Positions 17,070 through 25,237 of a stretch of DNA of 64,000 bases are shown here, piece by piece. The notes beneath the pieces were generated by a model. The model saw only the letters and a program-made list of their open reading frames with translations. It searched no databases and was not told the DNA's origin. Position 1 is the stretch's first letter. Each line of letters starts with the position of its first letter. A program made the translations under genes and the position numbers. This DNA is from Pseudomonas sp. GM50 (GTDB lineage: Bacteria; Pseudomonadota; Gammaproteobacteria; Pseudomonadales; Pseudomonadaceae), in the NCBI RefSeq assembly GCF_000282375.1, contig NZ_AKJK01000051.1:37583-101582 (forward strand). Reading direction: 5' to 3'.

Positions 17070-18262
17070 CGGCCTATCTGAACGCCCTCGGGGTGATCTG
17101 CGCCCTGGGCCGCGACAAGCAGGAAGTCGCCCGCAACCTGTTTGCCGGCGATTGCTCGGGCATGCGCAGCGAGGCCGGCTGGGTGGCGGAACGCACGCTG
17201 CCAGTCGCGGCGGTGCGCGGCGAGCTGGCGCCGATTCCGGCTGAGCTGGCGCATCAAAGCAGTCGCAACAATCAATTGCTGCTGGAGGCCGCGCTGCAAA
17301 TTCGCGAAGACATCGAGCAGGCGATCCAGACCTACGGCCGCGACCGTATCGGCGTCATCCTGGGCACCAGCACCTCGGGCATCGACGAGGCCAGCAGCGG
17401 TCTTGCCCATTACATCCGAGAGCACCAGTTCCCTGCCGACTATGACTATCAGCAACAGGAACTCGGCGCGCCGGCGACGTTTCTCGCCGACTGGCTGCAA
17501 TTGAGCGGCCCGGCCTATGTGATTTCCACCGCCTGCACCTCCAGCGCCCGCGCGCTGATGAGTGCTCAACGACTGCTCGACCTGGGCATGTGCGACGCCG
17601 TGTTGTGCGGCGGTGTCGACAGTTTGTGCAAGCTGACCCTCAACGGTTTCTCGGCCCTGGAAGCGGTGTCCGAACAGCGCTGCAATCCGTTTTCAGCCAA
17701 CCGCAACGGCATCAACATCGGCGAAGCGGCGGTGCTGTTTCTGATGAGCAAAAACGCCGGCAACGGCCAAGCGATTGCCCTGCTGGGCAGTGGCGCCAGC
17801 TCCGATGCACACCATATTTCCGCGCCGGAACCGACCGGCCGTGGCGCCCTGCAAGCGATGCGCAAAGCCTTGAGCCGCGCAAGCCTGCAACCGCAGCAGA
17901 TCGGCTATCTGAACCTGCACGGCACCGCCACGCAACACAACGACGCCATGGAAAGCCTGGCCGTGACGACGCTATTCCCGCAAGGCGTGCCCTGCTCGTC
18001 GACCAAACCGATGACCGGCCATACCCTCGGCGCTGCCGGTGCCCTGGAAGCGGCGTTCTGCTGGTTGAGCCTGAGCGCGGACAACCGCGAACATGCGTTG
18101 CCGCCCCACGTATGGGACGGCCAGCCCGATCCTGAATTGCCGGCCCTGCATTGGGTGACCCCGACCGACCACCTGACGTCCATTGCACCTCGCTACCTGA
18201 TGAGCAATTCCTTTGCCTTCGGTGGCAATAACGTCAGCCTGATTATCGGAGACGCCCCATGA
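17066..18262 (+). CDS. APE cluster: beta-ketoacyl-ACP synthase (main elongation KS)
   Basis: A 398-residue FabF-like ketosynthase with a complete triad: Cys157 in STACTSSARAL, His285 in LHGTATQHND and His319 in MTGHTLGAAGA. It should catalyse decarboxylative condensation of malonyl-ACP with the growing aryl polyene, most likely paired with the chain-length-factor-like protein encoded at 2545. It overlaps both neighbours by 4 bases. Confidence 0.92.
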   Translation: MTAYLNALGVICALGRDKQEVARNLFAGDCSGMRSEAGWVAERTLPVAAVRGELAPIPAELAHQSSRNNQLLLEAALQIREDIEQAIQTYGRDRIGVILGTSTSGIDEASSGLAHYIREHQFPADYDYQQQELGAPATFLADWLQLSGPAYVISTACTSSARALMSAQRLLDLGMCDAVLCGGVDSLCKLTLNGFSALEAVSEQRCNPFSANRNGINIGEAAVLFLMSKNAGNGQAIALLGSGASSDAHHISAPEPTGRGALQAMRKALSRASLQPQQIGYLNLHGTATQHNDAMESLAVTTLFPQGVPCSSTKPMTGHTLGAAGALEAAFCWLSLSADNREHALPPHVWDGQPDPELPALHWVTPTDHLTSIAPRYLMSNSFAFGGNNVSLIIGDAP

Positions 18263-18717
18263 TTGCCTGGCCGCTCGCCGAACTGCTGCCGCATGCCGGC
18301 GACATGATCCTCATCGAGCAGATCCTGTCGTTCGATGACGAACAGATTCACACCCGACTCACCGTCAAACCCGGCGGCCTGTTCAATCGCCCCGACGGCA
18401 GCCTGCCAGCCTGGGTCGGCATCGAGCTGATGGCCCAGAGCGTCGCCGCATACGCCGGCTGCCATGCACGCCAGAAAGGCAATGCGGTGGAGTTGGGTTT
18501 CCTGCTCGGCACCCGTAAATTCGAATGCAACGTGGAACACTTCCCCGCCGGCACCGAGTTGACCATCCATGGAATACGCTCGCTGGAAGACGACAACGGC
18601 ATGGGTGTGTTCGAATGCCACCTCACCGCCCCCGGCATCCACGCCACCGCCCGGCTGAACGTGTTTCGCCCGCCTCAGGCCGCGCAATATCTTCATGAAC
18701 CCCAAGGAGTCGAGTGA
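18259..18717 (+). CDS. APE cluster: hotdog 3-hydroxyacyl-ACP dehydratase
   Basis: A 152-residue hotdog protein. LLPHAGDMILIEQI at residues 8-21 and AWVGIELMAQSVAAYAG near 54-70 match the FabA/FabZ-like dehydratase of APE clusters (ApeP type), with His11 and Glu59 as likely catalytic residues. In E. coli the two APE dehydratases act as a heterodimer; here the partner would be the C-terminal domain of the ligase fusion at 5099. Confidence 0.87.
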   Translation: MIAWPLAELLPHAGDMILIEQILSFDDEQIHTRLTVKPGGLFNRPDGSLPAWVGIELMAQSVAAYAGCHARQKGNAVELGFLLGTRKFECNVEHFPAGTELTIHGIRSLEDDNGMGVFECHLTAPGIHATARLNVFRPPQAAQYLHEPQGVE

Positions 18718-19445
18718 TGACTGAATCCGTACTGGTCACCGGCTCCAGCCGTGGTATCGGCCGCGCCATTGCGTTGCGTCTGGCCCGGGCCGGGCATGAC
18801 ATCGTGCTGCACTGCCGCAGCGGTCTCGCGGACGCCGAAGCCGTCAAGGCCGAAGTCGAGACCCTGGGCCGCAACGCGCGCATCCTGCAATTCGACGTGT
18901 CCGACCGCGCCAGTTGCAAAGCTATTCTTGAAGCCGACGTCGAAACCCATGGCGCCTATTACGGCGTGGTGCTCAACGCCGGCCTGACCCGCGACGGTGC
19001 TTTTCCGGCCCTGAGCGAGGAGGATTGGGATCTGGTGATGCGCACCAATCTCGACGGTTTCTACAACGTGCTGCACCCGGTGATGATGCCGATGATCCGT
19101 CGTCGCGCCGCCGGGCGGATTGTTTGCATCACCTCTGTTTCCGGGTTGATCGGCAATCGCGGGCAAGTCAATTACAGCGCGTCCAAGGCCGGTTTGATCG
19201 GCGCAGCCAAGGCGTTGGCGATCGAACTGGGCAAACGCAAAATCACGGTTAACTGTGTCGCACCCGGCCTGATCGACACGGCGATGCTCGATGAAAATGT
19301 GCCGGTGGAAGAACTGATGAAAATGATCCCCGCACAACGCATGGGCACCCCTGAAGAGGTGGCCAGTGCGGTGAATTTCCTGATGTCGGCGGAAGCGTCG
19401 TACATCACCCGGCAGGTTCTGGCCGTCAATGGAGGCCTGTGCTGA
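18717..19445 (+). CDS. APE cluster: FabG-like 3-oxoacyl-ACP reductase
   Basis: A 242-residue short-chain dehydrogenase. The NADPH site is TGSSRGIGRAIA at residues 9-20, followed by NAG near 88, the catalytic Ser near 139, and YSASKAG (Tyr-x3-Lys) near 153. ATG 18717 has AAGGAG 7 bases upstream; a GTG at 18714 would also be in frame but fits the ribosome site less well. Reduces the beta-keto group after each condensation cycle. Confidence 0.92.
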   Translation: MTESVLVTGSSRGIGRAIALRLARAGHDIVLHCRSGLADAEAVKAEVETLGRNARILQFDVSDRASCKAILEADVETHGAYYGVVLNAGLTRDGAFPALSEEDWDLVMRTNLDGFYNVLHPVMMPMIRRRAAGRIVCITSVSGLIGNRGQVNYSASKAGLIGAAKALAIELGKRKITVNCVAPGLIDTAMLDENVPVEELMKMIPAQRMGTPEEVASAVNFLMSAEASYITRQVLAVNGGLC

Positions 19446-20671
19446 TGAAGCGCGTCGTCGTCACCGGCATGGCCGGCATCACCTCACTGGGCAGCGATTG
19501 GGACACCATCGCCGCCAACTTCGCCGCCAATCGCAGCGGCATCCGCCGCATGGACGAGTGGGATCGCTTTACCGAACTCAACACCCGCCTGGCCGGGCCG
19601 ATCGACGACTTCAAAGTGCCGAGCCACTGGACCCGCAAGCAACTGCGCAGCATGGGCCGCGTCTCGCGGCTCGCTGTTGGTGCTGCTGAGCAAGCGTTGG
19701 CGGACGCCGGTCTGCTGGGTGACGAATCGATCAAGGACGGGCGCATGGGCGTTTCCTGCGGCTCCTCCACCGGCAGCACCGACGAGATCAAGGCGTTCGG
19801 CAATATGCTGCTCAACTCGGTGGCTGAAGGCCTGAACGCCAACTCCTACGTGCGGATGATGCCGCACACCACGGCGGCGAATATCAGCATTTTCTTCGGC
19901 CTCACCGGCCGGCTGATCCCGACCTCCAGTGCCTGCACCAGCGGCAGCCAGGGCATCGGTTACGCCTACGAATCGATCAAGTTCGGCCGCCTGCCGCTGA
20001 TGCTCGCCGGCGGCGCCGAAGAGCTGTGCCCGACCGAAGCCATGGTGTTCGATGCGCTCTACGCCACCAGCCTGAAAAACGATGCCCCGCAAACCAGCCC
20101 TCGCCCTTACGACACCGGCCGCGATGGCCTGGTGATCGGTGAAGGCGGCGGCATGCTGGTGCTCGAAGAGCTCGAACACGCCCTGGCACGCGGCGCACAC
20201 ATCCACGCCGAGATCGTCGGTTTCGGCAGCAACGCCGACGGTCAGCACGCCACCCGTCCGGAGCAGCTCACCATGCGCCGGGCCATGGAACTCGCCCTGG
20301 AAGACGCCGGGCTGCAGCCTTCGGACATCGGCTATGTGAACGGTCATGGCACCGCGACAGAACAGGGCGACATTGCCGAAACACTGGCCACCAGCGCGTT
20401 GTTCGGCGAACACATGCCAATCAGTTCGCAAAAGAGTTTCCTCGGCCACACCCTGGGAGCCTGCGGCGCGCTGGAGTCCTGGTTCAGCATCGAAATGATG
20501 AACCGCGACCAGTACGTGCACACTTTCAACCTCGATGAGGTCGATCCGAAGTGCGGCACGCTCGATTACCTGCGCGGTGAGTTCCGGCAGATGAGCAATG
20601 AGTACGTGATGAACAACAATTTCGCTTTTGGTGGGGTCAACACCTCGTTGATTTTCCGCCGCTGGTCGTAA
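19445..20671 (+). CDS. APE cluster: second beta-ketoacyl-ACP synthase
   Basis: A 408-residue FabF-like ketosynthase with Cys164 (SSACTSGSQG), His301 (NGHGTATEQGD) and His335 (FLGHTLGACGA) all present. It is clearly different from the upstream KS, and APE clusters usually have this extra KS, thought to act at an early or initiating condensation. ATG 19445 (GGAGG 9 bases upstream) overlaps the reductase stop. It is the last gene of the overlapping APE block. Confidence 0.92.
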   Translation: MKRVVVTGMAGITSLGSDWDTIAANFAANRSGIRRMDEWDRFTELNTRLAGPIDDFKVPSHWTRKQLRSMGRVSRLAVGAAEQALADAGLLGDESIKDGRMGVSCGSSTGSTDEIKAFGNMLLNSVAEGLNANSYVRMMPHTTAANISIFFGLTGRLIPTSSACTSGSQGIGYAYESIKFGRLPLMLAGGAEELCPTEAMVFDALYATSLKNDAPQTSPRPYDTGRDGLVIGEGGGMLVLEELEHALARGAHIHAEIVGFGSNADGQHATRPEQLTMRRAMELALEDAGLQPSDIGYVNGHGTATEQGDIAETLATSALFGEHMPISSQKSFLGHTLGACGALESWFSIEMMNRDQYVHTFNLDEVDPKCGTLDYLRGEFRQMSNEYVMNNNFAFGGVNTSLIFRRWS

Positions 20672-20700
20672 TCGAATAACTCAGGGTCAAGGAGACCTTC

Positions 20701-21147
20701 ATGCACTTCAAGAAACTCGCTGCCGCCACCACCTTGCTGATCTGCGCGTTGCCAAGCATCAGCCAGGCCCGTGACACCGCGGTGTATCTGCCTTTTGACA
20801 AAGCAGTCGCCGAAGCAACCCGTGCCGGCAAAATCGATGGCAGCGTGAAGTTCTACCTGGCAGGCAATACACCGACTGGCAACGTCACCGTAGTCAGCCC
20901 AGGTGCCGTGACCAACAAGAAAACCAACGCCTTCAACAAGTCTGACGAAGTGGCCTGCGAATGGGTCGCGCAATCGGCAATCATCAGCCTGCACCAGGCC
21001 GCGAAGAACGCCGGCGCCAACGCCGTGACCAACATCGTCAGCTTCTACAAAAGCAATGAGCGCAAGGATGCCAAGAATTATGAGTGCCACGCAGGGGCGC
21101 TCATGGCGGGCGTTGCGTTGAAAGGGGATTTGGCGAAGGTTCAGTAA
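20701..21147 (+). CDS. Small secreted protein of unknown function downstream of APE block
   Basis: A 148-residue protein with a signal peptide (residues 1-23, ending SQA). The mature part has two Cys (EVACEWVAQ and NYECHAG) that could form a disulfide, and a NAGANAVTNIVSFYKSNE segment reminiscent of YbjQ/heavy-metal-binding-like folds. Relatives are sometimes named excinuclease ATPase subunit in databases, which has no support here: there is no ATPase motif. It starts 29 bases after the last APE gene with AAGGAGA upstream, so it may be transcribed with the cluster. Confidence 0.75.
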   Translation: MHFKKLAAATTLLICALPSISQARDTAVYLPFDKAVAEATRAGKIDGSVKFYLAGNTPTGNVTVVSPGAVTNKKTNAFNKSDEVACEWVAQSAIISLHQAAKNAGANAVTNIVSFYKSNERKDAKNYECHAGALMAGVALKGDLAKVQ

Positions 21148-21188
21148 GACCTTGAGTTCAATAGGAGGACGAGCCGAACGCTCGTCCT

Positions 21189-21299
21189 GTGGCGAGCGAG
21201 CTTGCTCGCGCTGGGCTGCGCAGCAGCCCCCAAATCCTGACATCACTGAAGATTTTGTGAGCGCTACGCACTCAAGCGGGAGCAAGCTCCCTCGCCACA
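21189..21299. repeat. Degenerate REP-like inverted repeat
   Basis: An inverted pair (TGTGGCGAGCGAGCTTGCTC at 21189 and its partner around 21278-21299) with a third palindromic piece GGGCTGCGCAGCAGCCC between. It differs from the main REP type in the window (GTGGCGAG instead of GTGGGAG). Confidence 0.75.
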
Positions 21300-21307
21300 A
21301 TGACAAA

Positions 21308-21331
21308 GGGCGCCTTTCGGCGCCCTTTTTT
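21308..21331 (+). terminator. Rho-independent terminator after the APE block
   Basis: Perfect stem GGGCGCC / GGCGCCC with a TTTC loop, followed by a run of six T. It ends plus-strand transcription from the APE block and the secreted protein gene. The A-rich 5' side makes it partly usable on the other strand too. Confidence 0.9.
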
Positions 21332-21347
21332 CAAACAGGTCGGGTTG

Positions 21348-21615
21348 TCATCGCCCTTTACCTGTCTGGCTCTGCGATGGCTGTTTGTCCAGGATCCTCA
21401 GAGTCTTACAAGCCCCTTTCGGCAACGCCGCTAGTATCGTTCAAGAATCTATCCCTGCCGCGAGCACGCTCAATCGTCTCAAGCACTTTGGCGATAAACT
21501 CCAAATCACCTCTCATTGCATCCATGCAAACTTCTAGATATTCAGCCCTCTCATCTTCTGTTTTGAGATAGTCAGCGGAGTCCCATCGACTGAATTGTTC
21601 GGTCATGGTTTTCAT
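21348..21615 (-). pseudogene. Frameshifted HTH antidote (HigA-like addiction module) protein
   Basis: The minus-strand frame starts MKTMTEQFSRWDSADYLKTE and runs through FIAKVLETIERARG, the N-terminal pattern of the probable addiction-module antidote family. In-frame translation stops at TAA (21406-21408) after GVAERGL. Shifting by one base there continues as YKTLRILDKQPSQSQTGKGR and stops at 21348, which fits the family's expected GLYKALR helix-turn-helix end. So two bases were lost (or one gained) and the gene is broken. No toxin partner was recognised upstream. Start may be ATG 21615 or 21606. Confidence 0.7.
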
Positions 21616-21947
21616 GCCTGCTGGTGCCTTCCGACAAACCTCGCATCCTGAAATTTCCGCGTAGTAACACTGACAATAAAATTACCGAAGGCCAGGAAAG
21701 CACACAAGTCGGTGGTTTCTGATGCATTTGTAGGTAATGCCGCAATGTTGCGTAGTCACCAACACAACCGTAATTCAACCACTCCGACCCCATGAAGACG
21801 GCTTTGCCAAGCCTCCACGCCCAGCGAAGAAATGAAACTAGGGAAAGCGCCGTCTGTCATTTCGGAAACGTCCCACAGCGAGACCTTAAGTTTCGCGATA
21901 GGGTCGATACCCCAGCGACATGTCGGGGTACTCCAGGGATGAAAAAC

Positions 21948-22637
21948 ATGAATAGAAAAGCGGTGATCGTTTTTAGTGGTGGCCAAGATTCAACAACCTG
22001 CTTGATCCACGCATTGCCAAACTACGAAGAAATACACTGCATTACATTCGATTATGGACAGCGCCACCGCGCAGAAATTGAAGTTGCGCAACAGCTTTCG
22101 GTAAAGCTTGGCGTGACAGTGCACAAGGTTTTCGACACTTCATTATTAAATGAGTTAGCGATCAGTAGCCTTACCCGCGACAACATCCCAGTACCAATTT
22201 CTGCCTGCTCAGGGGAGAGCCTGCCAAACACTTTCGTACCTGGCCGGAATATTCTGTTTTTAACGCTTGCTTCTATTTATGCCTATCAAGTGGGTGCCGA
22301 GACTGTAATCACGGGAGTTTGTGAAACCGACTTCTCAGGCTATCCGGATTGCAGGGATGAATTCATCAAGGCTATGAATAACGCCGTTGAACTGGGGATG
22401 GACTATAAATTACGAATTAAAACCCCACTTATGTGGTTAAACAAGGCAGAAACCTGGGCGCTGGCCGATCACTACAAACAGCTAGACTTAATTCGCCACC
22501 ATACTCTGTCGTGTTACAACGGCATAAAGGGAAGTGGTTGCACCCAATGTGATGCGTGCATCCTTCGTGCAAAAGGATTAGATAAGTTCATGAAAAACAA
22601 AATAGAAACGATGACCAGTCTAAAAGAAAAAATTTAA
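21948..22637 (+). CDS. queC: 7-cyano-7-deazaguanine synthase (QueC), accessory copy
   Basis: A 229-residue ATP-dependent ligase that turns 7-carboxy-7-deazaguanine into preQ0. The PP-loop SGGQDSTT is at residues 10-17, and the four zinc cysteines are all present near the C-terminus (SCYN, then GCTQCDAC). Length equals the family norm. ATG 21948 is chosen because the protein starts [12 protein letters not shown] and AGGG lies about 10 bases upstream; ATG 21939 is possible. Base composition is clearly more AT-rich than the flanking core genes. No other queuosine synthesis genes are nearby, and Pseudomonas normally carry queC elsewhere beside pal, so this is probably a horizontally acquired second copy. 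Confidence 0.9.
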   Translation: MNRKAVIVFSGGQDSTTCLIHALPNYEEIHCITFDYGQRHRAEIEVAQQLSVKLGVTVHKVFDTSLLNELAISSLTRDNIPVPISACSGESLPNTFVPGRNILFLTLASIYAYQVGAETVITGVCETDFSGYPDCRDEFIKAMNNAVELGMDYKLRIKTPLMWLNKAETWALADHYKQLDLIRHHTLSCYNGIKGSGCTQCDACILRAKGLDKFMKNKIETMTSLKEKI

Positions 22638-22653
22638 AAAAGAAGTACGCTAC

Positions 22654-22676
22654 AAGGGGAGCTATTAGCGCCCCTT
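22654..22676. terminator. Bidirectional terminator between queC and the VUT transporter gene
   Basis: Stem AAGGGG-a-GC / GC-g-CCCCTT with a TATTA loop, T-rich on the right and A-rich on the left. It lies in the 48-base gap between two convergent genes, so it can stop transcription from both sides. Confidence 0.75.
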
Positions 22677-22685
22677 CATTTTCCG

Positions 22686-23558
22686 TTATGCCGTCGAAAC
22701 CGCAGCCACATATTTTCTAAACAAATGCCTTACTCCATAGGCAGGCAAAACATTAAAGACAGCAAAGCACATCTTTATAGCTATCTGAACATAAATTATG
22801 TCTAATATTTCATTATTTGGCATCACCCCATAAAACGCAATAGAGCAAAAAATAAAACTATCTACTATCACAGCAAAAAAGGTACTTAAGAACACTCGAA
22901 GAAATAGAAACCTGGAATTTGTGAGCTCCTTTATCTTGCATAACAAATAAGAATTGAAGTACTCAGAAAAAATAAATGAAATAGACGAAGCGATCAAAAC
23001 TGAAGATACATGAGTCATGACCTCGCTAAACGGAGCATCAAGCTTCCAACCTGGCAGTCCAGGTAGATAGCTAGTAGTGCTAAGCAAGATAATAATGAGT
23101 GCATTACTTGAAAAAGCAAATAATATAGCCTTCCTCGCGAGTTTAAACCCATAAGACTCATTTAACAGATCGACTATTAAAAACGTTAGCGGATATAGAA
23201 AAACCCCAGGAGTGACAACCACATCAAATCGCTCAAGATAAACAAGCTTCGTGGCCGCTACATTTGAAAAAATGTAAAGCGCAAAAAGCAAAAGATTGAG
23301 TACCACATAAGTCAACCAAGACCGCTCATGGCGATCATTGACTTCGTATGCAGTTAACGCCGCCCCACCAGAATAAAACTTCCTGTAAACATCCTTAATT
23401 TCGACCTTGCTTAAATTGTCTAATATCTCGCTTTTCAAAAGTTCGTTCAGTTTTACTCGAAGAATTTTTCCTGTAGAGATCACCATGACTACAGCAAGAC
23501 TCTTGTTGCTCTCAAACCCAAGAAGCTTGTATTTACTATTCTCAGCAGCGTCATCCAT
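22686..23558 (-). CDS. VUT/YhhQ-family queuosine-precursor transporter with extra N-terminal domain
   Basis: A 290-residue protein. Residues about 80-290 match the vitamin uptake-like (VUT/YhhQ) family: SNVAATKLV near 98, a FLYPLTFLIVDLLNESYGFKLARK segment near 122-145, EYFNSYLLCKIK near 210, and about six membrane helices. Family members take up preQ0/preQ1. The first 80 residues are an extra soluble domain (LLGFESNKSLAVVMV, ILRVKLNELL) that YhhQ, about 220 residues long, lacks; I do not recognise it. GGAG lies 9 bases before the ATG. It overlaps the upstream regulator by 8 bases and is AT-rich like queC. Substrate inferred from family and from the queC neighbour. Confidence 0.8.
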   Translation of the reverse strand: MDDAAENSKYKLLGFESNKSLAVVMVISTGKILRVKLNELLKSEILDNLSKVEIKDVYRKFYSGGAALTAYEVNDRHERSWLTYVVLNLLLFALYIFSNVAATKLVYLERFDVVVTPGVFLYPLTFLIVDLLNESYGFKLARKAILFAFSSNALIIILLSTTSYLPGLPGWKLDAPFSEVMTHVSSVLIASSISFIFSEYFNSYLLCKIKELTNSRFLFLRVFLSTFFAVIVDSFIFCSIAFYGVMPNNEILDIIYVQIAIKMCFAVFNVLPAYGVRHLFRKYVAAVSTA

Positions 23559-24147
23559 TGAATCGTTGCTCCAGTACGTCCCCTATAACACAGAAAACAT
23601 CAGAATCAAAACACGCGCTACTAACTACATATAAAATCCCTGTTCTCTTTTCATACACCAATTTCTCCCTGGCACTCCTCGACAAACCTTTCTTTACTAT
23701 CAACAAATCTCCTGACTCATAGACACCCGGGATATCATTTTCTAATAACACACCGATTACGTTGCAGGCTGATCCGAAATAGTAAGTAAGCGGGTAAGTG
23801 GCAGCCAACTCACCGATTCTTTTTTCCAGACTCTTGATCAACAGAGCCTCTTTAACCACCGGAACAGCCGCCGGATTCATATTCCCCAGCAGCGAAACGT
23901 CGCTCTCAATTATTTCCTTTTCTTCAAAATTTACTGTTTCTATCTCTTTGTAGGACACACCAAAAAAATCAGAAATCTTGCGAATTGTAGATCGTTGAAC
24001 ATTCACCACCCTCCCTTCCAGTATGTTATATATCGTGGTCCGGGTCAGCCCACTGGAATTACACAAGGACAGCTGCGTTTCTCCTCGACTTTTTATCAGA
24101 TACTTAATATTATTTTTTAAATTTTCTGTTTTTTCTTTTTTATGCAT
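23551..24147 (-). CDS. XRE-family regulator with S24-like C-terminal domain
   Basis: A 198-residue protein. An HTH_3-type domain spans about residues 8-65 (ETQLSLCNSSGLTRTTIYNILEGR). The C-terminal half (YYFGSACNVIGVLLE, VYESGDLLIVKKG, VFCVIGDVLEQRF) resembles the LexA/CI S24 fold, but the Ser-Met and Lys of the self-cleaving dyad are not evident, so it probably senses a ligand or dimerises instead of cleaving. ATG 24147 is preferred to TTG 24150. It is the first gene of a two-gene operon with the VUT transporter (8-base overlap) and most likely regulates it, perhaps with queC, in response to a deazapurine. Role inferred. Confidence 0.7.
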   Translation of the reverse strand: MHKKEKTENLKNNIKYLIKSRGETQLSLCNSSGLTRTTIYNILEGRVVNVQRSTIRKISDFFGVSYKEIETVNFEEKEIIESDVSLLGNMNPAAVPVVKEALLIKSLEKRIGELAATYPLTYYFGSACNVIGVLLENDIPGVYESGDLLIVKKGLSRSAREKLVYEKRTGILYVVSSACFDSDVFCVIGDVLEQRFNG

Positions 24148-24546
24148 CAAATATTTACCATGTACTTATAACCTTCAGCACTACGCTGGTGTTTCGCGAA
24201 CCCAGCATCCTACAGAACCAGGCCTTATACAAAATCAATATCACAAAGACGCTAAATAATCATTAGATAATATTTCGCCCCCCCCCAGCGCTAAAACAAA
24301 CTCGCCGTTGATATTCAACACAACACACAGCGAAACTTCCCACATATATTTCTTACGGCACTACCCTACAAAATCCACCTGACAAGAAATGAATCATTTA
24401 ATTGCGCAGATGTTCATTTATTTGATTAATTAAATAGAATTTTCTGGTAATAAATCTACCGCTCCACTCCCTTTTGTACGTCGCCAACCAAACTTGGCTT
24501 GTTGCATGGGCTCAGTGGTTTCTTAAATCTTGAAGGGAATTCCAAT
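24148..24546. other. AT-rich intergenic region
   Basis: About 400 bases with no supported gene. It should hold the leftward promoter of the XRE-VUT operon and the rightward promoter of the DUF6124-like gene. A nine-C homopolymer lies at 24278-24286, a candidate slippage site but not inside a gene. Around 24396-24450 the sequence is strongly AT-rich (TTGATTAATTAAATAG). Confidence 0.6.
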
Positions 24547-24930
24547 ATGAAAAAGATCCCCCCTACCCCCTCGGATTCGCAAAATCCATCAACCGACAAC
24601 ACCGTCGATTTACCCAAGCTCTCCCAAATCACCGAACGCCGCGTCAGCGCCCGTCTGCGCAATCCGGGCCAACCCGACCCTGTCAGTCACCTCTTCACCA
24701 TCGTCCCGAATGCCGACACGGAGTCTTTGCTCTGTCACGCCTGCGAAACCCTTGCCTCGCTGAATGTCATGACCACCGATCTCGCCGGGGAACTGGAAGG
24801 CTCTCGCCGCAATGTGGCACTGGCCATTCAGCAGTTGGCCGTACTGGCCGAGCTATTGGTAAATCGAGCACTAGACAACCTGGACCTGCCCGGGGGGTTG
24901 CCTGAGGCTCCGTCAAACAGCCAACGCTGA
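24547..24930 (+). CDS. DUF6124-like small Pseudomonas protein
   Basis: A 127-residue soluble protein. The N-terminal third is Pro/Ser/Asn-rich and looks disordered. The C-terminal part (ADTESLLCHACETLASLNVM, ELEGSRRNVALAIQQLAVLAELLVNRAL) is a helical region resembling the DUF6124 family, which is common and often multi-copy in Pseudomonas. Function unknown. ATG 24547 is chosen because GAAGGGAA lies upstream; the longer frame from 24499 lacks a ribosome site. It is followed 37 bases later by another small family protein, so the two are probably co-transcribed. Confidence 0.65.
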   Translation: MKKIPPTPSDSQNPSTDNTVDLPKLSQITERRVSARLRNPGQPDPVSHLFTIVPNADTESLLCHACETLASLNVMTTDLAGELEGSRRNVALAIQQLAVLAELLVNRALDNLDLPGGLPEAPSNSQR

Positions 24931-24967
24931 GTAGTCCCGTTTTGTTACCAAATGGAGGTTTTTTGTC

Positions 24968-25222
24968 ATGGATCGATACATGCCTATCACCGGCATCGAC
25001 TGCACCATCGCATCGTTGGTGATCGACACCGAAGCACCGCTGGACGTGTTGCACGAAACCGCGGCCTACCGCATTCGTACCGCGACCCAACTGCTGGAAA
25101 GTTTCGCGTTTAGCGAGGGCGTTTACAGCGAGCTGGCGCGGGTATTGGTGACGTCATTGCGCGATGGTTGCGATTTGATGGATGTCATCGGGCGACGATT
25201 GCAGGTGCAGGTCTCGGTGTAG
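24968..25222 (+). CDS. DUF3077-like small Pseudomonas protein
   Basis: An 84-residue protein, mostly helical by eye (APLDVLHETAAYRIRTATQLLESFA, VYSELARVLVTSLRDGCDLMDVIGRRL). The pattern resembles the DUF3077 family found beside DUF6124-type genes in Pseudomonas. No membrane or signal segment. GGAGG lies close upstream (ATGGAGGTTTTTTGTC before the ATG). Function unknown; family call is from memory. Confidence 0.6.
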   Translation: MDRYMPITGIDCTIASLVIDTEAPLDVLHETAAYRIRTATQLLESFAFSEGVYSELARVLVTSLRDGCDLMDVIGRRLQVQVSV

Positions 25223-25237
25223 TGCCTGGAAAAAAAC

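Noticed and set aside
20701..21147. Excinuclease ATPase subunit label for the secreted protein
   Set aside because: The protein is 148 residues with a signal peptide and no P-loop or zinc finger; the label sometimes used for relatives has no sequence support.
21572..21793. Possible toxin gene upstream of the broken antidote
   Set aside because: The 73-residue frame overlaps the antidote start, has no HigB/RelE-like motif and no ribosome site.
24278..24286. Nine-C run as a phase-variation switch
   Set aside because: It is not inside any gene and not within a recognisable promoter spacer; noted only as a homopolymer.
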